A stretch of DNA of 64,000 nucleotides, taken from NCBI RefSeq assembly GCF_009663395.1, contig NZ_QKNW01000001.1, positions 186,001-250,000 on the forward strand, written 5' to 3'. The stretch is from Halosegnis longus (lineage in GTDB: Archaea > Halobacteriota > Halobacteria > Halobacteriales > Haloarculaceae). The stretch's first letter is position 1. Every line of letters starts with the position of its first letter. Of the stretch, positions 60,089 to 64,000 are shown in pieces. The notes below the pieces were generated by a model, which was not told the origin of the DNA, did not search any database, and saw nothing but the letters and a program-made list of their open reading frames with translations. A program made the position numbers and the translations under genes.

Positions 60089-61159
60089 TCACAGTGTCAG
60101 CGACGCACACAGTTCATCGAGACTCTCCTCGCGGAGTCGCCGCTGCTCGCTCGCGCCCGACTCCGCGTCGTACAGCTCCTTGATGCCGGTGACGCCGAGT
60201 CGTTCTGCCTCCCGGTCGACGAGTTCGCCGAGCGGGACCGACCGCTCGAACTCGCGGTCCAACAGTTCGGCGTCGTGGCCGTGGCGGAGCGCGCGCCACT
60301 TGTTCTCGTCTAACGGCTCGCGCCGGTGGCGGTACCCCGACTCGCCGTCGTCGTAGCGGGCCGCGAGGTCCTCGACCAGCGCCTTCGTGTACTCCACGAA
60401 CGCGAGGACGCGTGCGGGGTCGGATTGGCCGTCCGGCGTTCGCACCTCCACCGTGCCGTGGCCCGAGTGGGGCCGCACGTCGTACCACAGCTCCCCGCGG
60501 TCGTTGATACTCCCCGTCTCCACCATCGTGCGCTCGAAGTCGGCGTACGCCTCGAAATCCCGGAACGTCGTCGGCATCCCCGTGTTCGGCAGGTTCTCGA
60601 AGATTTTCGCGCGTGCCGAGGATAATCCCGTGTCGAAGCCGTTCCAGAACGGCGAGTTCGCGGAGAGTGCCAACATCACGGGCAGCGCCCACCGAATCTC
60701 GTTTGCGATCCACGTCGCCTTGTCGGCGTCGTCCACCCCGACGTGGACGTGGAGTCCGGCCGTCGTGTTCCGGTGTTGCGGGTACTGGATGCGGTCGAGC
60801 TGGGCGCGGTAGCGCGGCTTCGAGGCGTGTTCGAGTTCCCGCCACTTCGCCAGCGGATGCAGGCCGGCGGCCGCGATCTGGTAGCCGTGCGCCTCGGCGT
60901 GTGCGACGAGCGCGGCCCGGACCTCGCGCACCTGTTCGCGCGCCTCAGCGAGCGACTCACACCGGGGCGTCTGTATCTCGATAACAGATTTGAACAGTTC
61001 GTGGTCGAGTTTCCCCTCCAGCGTCGCGGGCGGGTCGGAGCCGTACACGAGCGTGTCGGTGCCGGCGGTGGGGCGACCGTCCTCGTCGACGACGAAGAAC
61101 TCCTCCTCGACACCGAGCGTGCCCATCCGGTCGAATGCGTCCGCCGACCCCAGTTCCAT
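60089..61159 (-). CDS. gshA: Glutamate-cysteine ligase (GCS2 type)
   Basis: 356 residues, the GCS2 (YbdK-like) family: [18 protein letters not shown] near the N terminus, [20 protein letters not shown], the metal loop [15 protein letters not shown], and [23 protein letters not shown]. Haloarchaea use this enzyme for gamma-glutamylcysteine, their main low-molecular thiol, and no glutathione synthetase is nearby. TTTACC lies close upstream. Ends near the regulator gene. Confidence 0.93.
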   Translation of the reverse strand: MELGSADAFDRMGTLGVEEEFFVVDEDGRPTAGTDTLVYGSDPPATLEGKLDHELFKSVIEIQTPRCESLAEAREQVREVRAALVAHAEAHGYQIAAAGLHPLAKWRELEHASKPRYRAQLDRIQYPQHRNTTAGLHVHVGVDDADKATWIANEIRWALPVMLALSANSPFWNGFDTGLSSARAKIFENLPNTGMPTTFRDFEAYADFERTMVETGSINDRGELWYDVRPHSGHGTVEVRTPDGQSDPARVLAFVEYTKALVEDLAARYDDGESGYRHRREPLDENKWRALRHGHDAELLDREFERSVPLGELVDREAERLGVTGIKELYDAESGASEQRRLREESLDELCASLTL

Positions 61160-61203
61160 CGCCCGAGAATCTGCCCCCCGCGGGTAAAGTGGTTCCGCTC
61201 GGC

Positions 61204-61833
61204 CTACTTCGGTCGGGCGACGACGCCGAGGTGCGAGTCGTGGAACGGCTCCAGTCGCCGGGTTTCGAGCACCTCGTACGCCTCCCGCAGCGTGGCGAGT
61301 TCGCGCTCGAACACCTCGCTCGGGTCGGCGACGACGTCCTCAGAACGCGCTTTGATGGCCGCGAGCAGCCGTCCCTCGCCGTCGAGGAACTGCGCGTTCG
61401 CGTTCGCCACCGCCGCCTGTCCGCGCGTCGCCACGTCCTGGACGATAACGTCGACCGGCTCCACGACGTGGGCGTACGTCTCCGGCTTGCGCGCGTCCTT
61501 CAGGAGTGGGAACAGTCGGTCGCGCGGCTCCGCGGCGTCGAGTAGGTCCCGCGTCGGCCGGGGTGCGAACTCGACGGCGTACGTCGGGCCGGCGAAGTCG
61601 GCGACGTGGGAGACGGTCGTGCCTGCTGCCGCGCCGAGATACAACACCGTCTCGCCGCCGGCGAGTCCGGTGTCCATCCCCGTTTCCAACATCGCACCGA
61701 GCTTGGAGCGTCTGGCGTCCCACGCCCGCCACTCGCCGTCGGTCGGCTCACCGTACACCGGCTCACCCTGCGTGGCCAGCCGCGACTCCCCGTCGAACTG
61801 TCGGCGCTCGACGCCGTCCGGGAGCTCACTCAT
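61204..61833 (-). CDS. flpA: Fibrillarin-like rRNA/tRNA 2'-O-methyltransferase
   Basis: 209 residues from the ATG at 61833, overlapping the nop5 end by 8 bp; a GTG at 61842 is an alternative. SAM motif [17 protein letters not shown] near residue 65, [31 protein letters not shown] and AIKARSED are the fibrillarin set. Methylates ribose at sites chosen by box C/D RNAs, with Nop5 and L7Ae (at 854). Starts inside the end of Nop5 and continues its transcript. Confidence 0.96.
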   Translation of the reverse strand: MSELPDGVERRQFDGESRLATQGEPVYGEPTDGEWRAWDARRSKLGAMLETGMDTGLAGGETVLYLGAAAGTTVSHVADFAGPTYAVEFAPRPTRDLLDAAEPRDRLFPLLKDARKPETYAHVVEPVDVIVQDVATRGQAAVANANAQFLDGEGRLLAAIKARSEDVVADPSEVFERELATLREAYEVLETRRLEPFHDSHLGVVARPK

Positions 61834-62677
61834 CGTCGTCACCCTCGGCTCGCGCCCGAATCGTCGCCATCCGTTCTTCCAGCTGGGTCTCTATCTCGGG
61901 GTTGAACTCCCCGCGGTAGTGGTCGCCGCGGGCAGCGATGGCGAGTTTGCCGGCCAGTGCCCGCGCAGCGCTCCCGCGGTCTGCCTGTCGCGTCCCGCGC
62001 ACGTACTCGTGGGTGAAGATGACGCCGTGTTTGGGGGAGGGTGCACGCCCCCGGAGGTGGGCAAACAGCGCGTCTTCGGCCCCGAGCACCTGTATCGTGC
62101 CGGCCGGCTTCTTCGCCAGCGACTCCAGGCCGCCGGCGAGCGCGATGAGCCGCGCCGCGAGCACCGGTCCCGCGAGTCGCGCGAGGTTCGGCGCGACGGA
62201 CGGAGCGGTCTGTTGGATATACTCGCGGAGGTCGTCGGCCTCGTCCGCGAGCCCGGCCACCCGGTCGGCTAACGCGACTACCCGGCGCTCGGTCGGGTCC
62301 GTCGGGTCGCGCTCGGCGATGTCGCGCGCGCCTTCGATACCCGTGCCGGCGTCGGGAAACAGCGACCCGGCCCACTCCTGGACGCGCTCTGCCAGTTCGT
62401 TGGCCGTGCGGTCGCAGTCGTCCATCCCGCGAACCGCGTGGATGAGCTGTCGGTCGCCGGCGCGTTCTCCCTCGCGGACGGCCGCCTCCGTCGCCGCCAT
62501 CGTCACCTCGTGGAGCCGGTCGTAGTACGCCTCCTCGTCGGCGGCGACCCCCTGCTCTGTGGCCAGCGTCGGCCAGTCGGCCGGGCGCGCGGCGCTTCCC
62601 GTTCGGACTCGCTCGCTCGCGGTCTCGACATCGCCGGCGTCGACCCCCGCGAACCACGCGTCCGTCTCCTCGGTCAT
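61826..62677 (-). CDS. nop5: Nop5/Nop56-like box C/D RNP scaffold protein
   Basis: 283 residues from the ATG at 62677. The NOSIC/NOP region is seen: YIQQTAPSVAPNLARLAGPVLAARLIALAGGLESLAKKPAGTIQVLGAEDALFAHLRG (in pieces around 165-225), GVIFTHEYVRGTRQADRGSAARALAGKLAIAARGDHY. It binds L7Ae-RNA and fibrillarin, positioning the methylase. Shorter than the ~370-410 of other archaeal Nop5, with a reduced N-terminal and no lysine-rich tail. CTTTACC at ~62699-62705 would be its promoter. Confidence 0.93.
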   Translation of the reverse strand: MTEETDAWFAGVDAGDVETASERVRTGSAARPADWPTLATEQGVAADEEAYYDRLHEVTMAATEAAVREGERAGDRQLIHAVRGMDDCDRTANELAERVQEWAGSLFPDAGTGIEGARDIAERDPTDPTERRVVALADRVAGLADEADDLREYIQQTAPSVAPNLARLAGPVLAARLIALAGGLESLAKKPAGTIQVLGAEDALFAHLRGRAPSPKHGVIFTHEYVRGTRQADRGSAARALAGKLAIAARGDHYRGEFNPEIETQLEERMATIRARAEGDDDE

Positions 62678-62774
62678 ACCCCCCGTTGTCGGTCCCACGG
62701 TAAAGCCGTTCGTGACTGCGCGCGACCGGCGGTGAACACTACGCCTTTCACCCCTGGTCTCGTCGTACGAGATA

Positions 62775-64000
62775 ATGGACGGACGCCGCGGAGAGCTACG
62801 ACTCGCAGTCCCCGAACAGGTGGACTGCCCGCTCGTCGACGAGCTCGCCGCGGCCGACGGCGTCACCGTCGAGGAGACGCCGCTCACGGACGACGACCTC
62901 GGCGAGCGGTACGACTGTGCGGTCGTTCCCGTCGGCGGCGGTGACGCCGAGCCAATCGAGCCGACCCTCCCCACGCTGTACGTCGCCGAGCCGGCGGCGC
63001 TGTCTGCCCTGCTCGGCGCACGAGCCGATGCGGTCACGCCCGAGGCCACCGTCGAGGAGGCACTCGCACGCCTGCGGGCGCTGGCCGGGTCGGGAGCGGG
63101 AGCCGACGCACCGGCAGTCGACCGGATGAGCGACGGATACGTCGCCGTGGACGGCGAGTGGCGGGTGACGCGCGCGAACGACGCGGGAAGGTCGGTGTTG
63201 CGCGAGGCGCTGGAACTCGACGACGGACAGCTCGTCGGGCGACAGCTCTGTGACTCGCTGACCGACGCCGTGGAGCCGTCGCTCCGCGAGACCTGCCGCG
63301 AGGTCGCCCGGACGGGAGCGCCGGCGACCGTCGAGACGCGGTTCGAGCCGCTGGACGCGTGGTTTTCGGTCCACGCGTACCCCGACACCGACGGCGTCTC
63401 CCTGTATTTCCGCGAGATATCGACCGAGAAGGGTCTCCAGACGGGGTACCGGGCGCTGTTGGAGACGGCACAGACGCTGCTCGCGGCGACGGACCCGGAC
63501 GAGATCGCGACGACGGTCATGGAGACCATCGTGGACGAACTCGGCTACGAACACTGCGTGGTCCGGCTGGTCGACGGCGACACGCTCAGACCAGCGGCGA
63601 TGAGCGAGCCGGTTGGCGGCGAGACGGCGACGCGACCGACCTACAACCGCGACGAGGGACTTCCGGGCGAGACACTCCAGCGAGGCGAGCCAATCGAGGT
63701 GCCGGACCTCGACGCGGCGGGCGTCGACATCGGAATCCCGGACGTGCGCTCCACGCTCACGGTGCCGATGGGCGAACAGGGAACGATCTCGGTCGGCGCG
63801 ACGGAGCCAGACGGGTTCAGCGAGGTCGACACGCAGCTACTGGAGGTGCTCGCGCTCGTCGCGACGGCGGCGCTCGAACGCGACGACAGGCTCCAGCTGC
63901 TCGGCCGGTACCGGGCGGCGCTCGAACGCACGAACGAGATGGCGTTCGCGCTCGACGCCGGCGGCAACCTCACGCTGGCGACGGAGTCGCTGGCGAACCG
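62775..64000 (+). CDS. PAS/GAF sensor protein, 3' partial
   Basis: 408 residues visible, open at the right edge. Residues 1-105 form a degenerate receiver-like domain (LRLAVPEQVDCPLVDELAAADGV); ~118-215 is a PAS domain (MSDGYVAVDGEWRVTRANDAG); ~222-370 a GAF domain (LLETAQTLLAATDPDEIATTV, RLVDGDTLRPAAMSEP); a second PAS begins near 385 (NEMAFALDAGGNL). Probably a haloarchaeal sensor kinase or Bat-type HTH regulator, depending on its missing end. CCTTTCACC 25-32 bp before the ATG looks like its promoter. It diverges from nop5, 97 bp apart. Confidence 0.85.
   Translation, partial: MDGRRGELRLAVPEQVDCPLVDELAAADGVTVEETPLTDDDLGERYDCAVVPVGGGDAEPIEPTLPTLYVAEPAALSALLGARADAVTPEATVEEALARLRALAGSGAGADAPAVDRMSDGYVAVDGEWRVTRANDAGRSVLREALELDDGQLVGRQLCDSLTDAVEPSLRETCREVARTGAPATVETRFEPLDAWFSVHAYPDTDGVSLYFREISTEKGLQTGYRALLETAQTLLAATDPDEIATTVMETIVDELGYEHCVVRLVDGDTLRPAAMSEPVGGETATRPTYNRDEGLPGETLQRGEPIEVPDLDAAGVDIGIPDVRSTLTVPMGEQGTISVGATEPDGFSEVDTQLLEVLALVATAALERDDRLQLLGRYRAALERTNEMAFALDAGGNLTLATESLAN

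Overview
The window is chromosomal DNA of a halophilic archaeon (class Halobacteria). This rests on archaeal/eukaryal-type ribosomal proteins (L7Ae, S28e, L24e, L21e, L18e), archaeal RNA polymerase subunits D, F, K and N, a mevalonate-type isoprenoid pathway ending in isopentenyl phosphate kinase, aEF-1beta, the box C/D proteins Nop5 and fibrillarin, GC-rich sequence and very acidic proteins. The genus cannot be fixed from the sequence alone. Nearly all of it is dense core genome: many genes overlap by ATGA, GTGA or TAATG junctions, and no transposase, integrase, prophage or CRISPR array was seen.

Layout. 1-2.3 kb: end of an MDR oxidoreductase, then l7ae-s28e-l24e-ndk. 2.3-5.8 kb: membrane and surface proteins, including one with an orphan P-type-ATPase-like actuator domain. 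5.8-10.7 kb: a divergent sulfur module. The minus side has a rhodanese/persulfide-dioxygenase-like fusion, two half-size YeeE/YedE transporters, a winged-helix regulator and a DUF2270 protein; the plus side has TusA, a DsrE-type protein and a methyltransferase. ATTGCA repeats lie between the two sides. 10.7-12.8 kb: two coupled MetE-like genes. 12.8-17.9 kb: a translation/transcription run on the minus strand (zinc microprotein, aEF-1beta, L21e, RpoF, DUF655, RsmA, MscS, HemK-like). 17.9-21.3 kb: hydroxyacyl-CoA dehydrogenase, a thiolase and a DUF35-fused HMG-CoA-synthase-like protein lacking the usual catalytic residues.

21.4-28.3 kb: GltX, IdsA, RNase J, a GIDE-like membrane protein, isopentenyl phosphate kinase and mevalonate kinase, i.e. 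the late mevalonate pathway through to polyprenyl diphosphate. 28.4-34.9 kb: the archaeal S13-S4-S11-RpoD-tRNA-Leu-L18e-L13-S9-RpoN-RpoK-Eno-S2 cluster headed by tRNA-Ser. 35-41.5 kb: secreted protein, Mrp/NBP35 ATPase, alpha/beta hydrolase, histidine kinase, TyrRS. 41.5-46.5 kb: acyl-CoA chemistry (thiolase plus DUF35, acyl-CoA dehydrogenase, crotonase) and a cysteine synthase.

46.5-57.6 kb: membrane proteins, S-adenosylmethionine synthetase, CYTH protein, an FKBP with a GGM tail, an HNH protein, a ParA-like ATPase with an altered P-loop, PyrB-PyrI, a putative 23-residue membrane peptide, a TIM-barrel-like protein, a BCCT osmolyte transporter and tRNA-Leu next to a copy of its own 3' end. 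57.6-64 kb: MOSC protein, Tat lipoprotein, a lone TFB cyclin repeat, CoaD, a regulator, GshA, FlpA, Nop5 and the start of a PAS/GAF sensor running off the window.

The most unusual items are the orphan actuator-domain surface protein, the catalytically altered HMG-CoA-synthase-like/DUF35 fusion, the sulfur module with a two-cysteine regulator, the lone TFB repeat, the P-loop variant ATPase and the tRNA-Leu fragment. The only stretch over 300 bases without a confident gene is 2622-2927. Family names are recalled from sequence motifs; no search was run.
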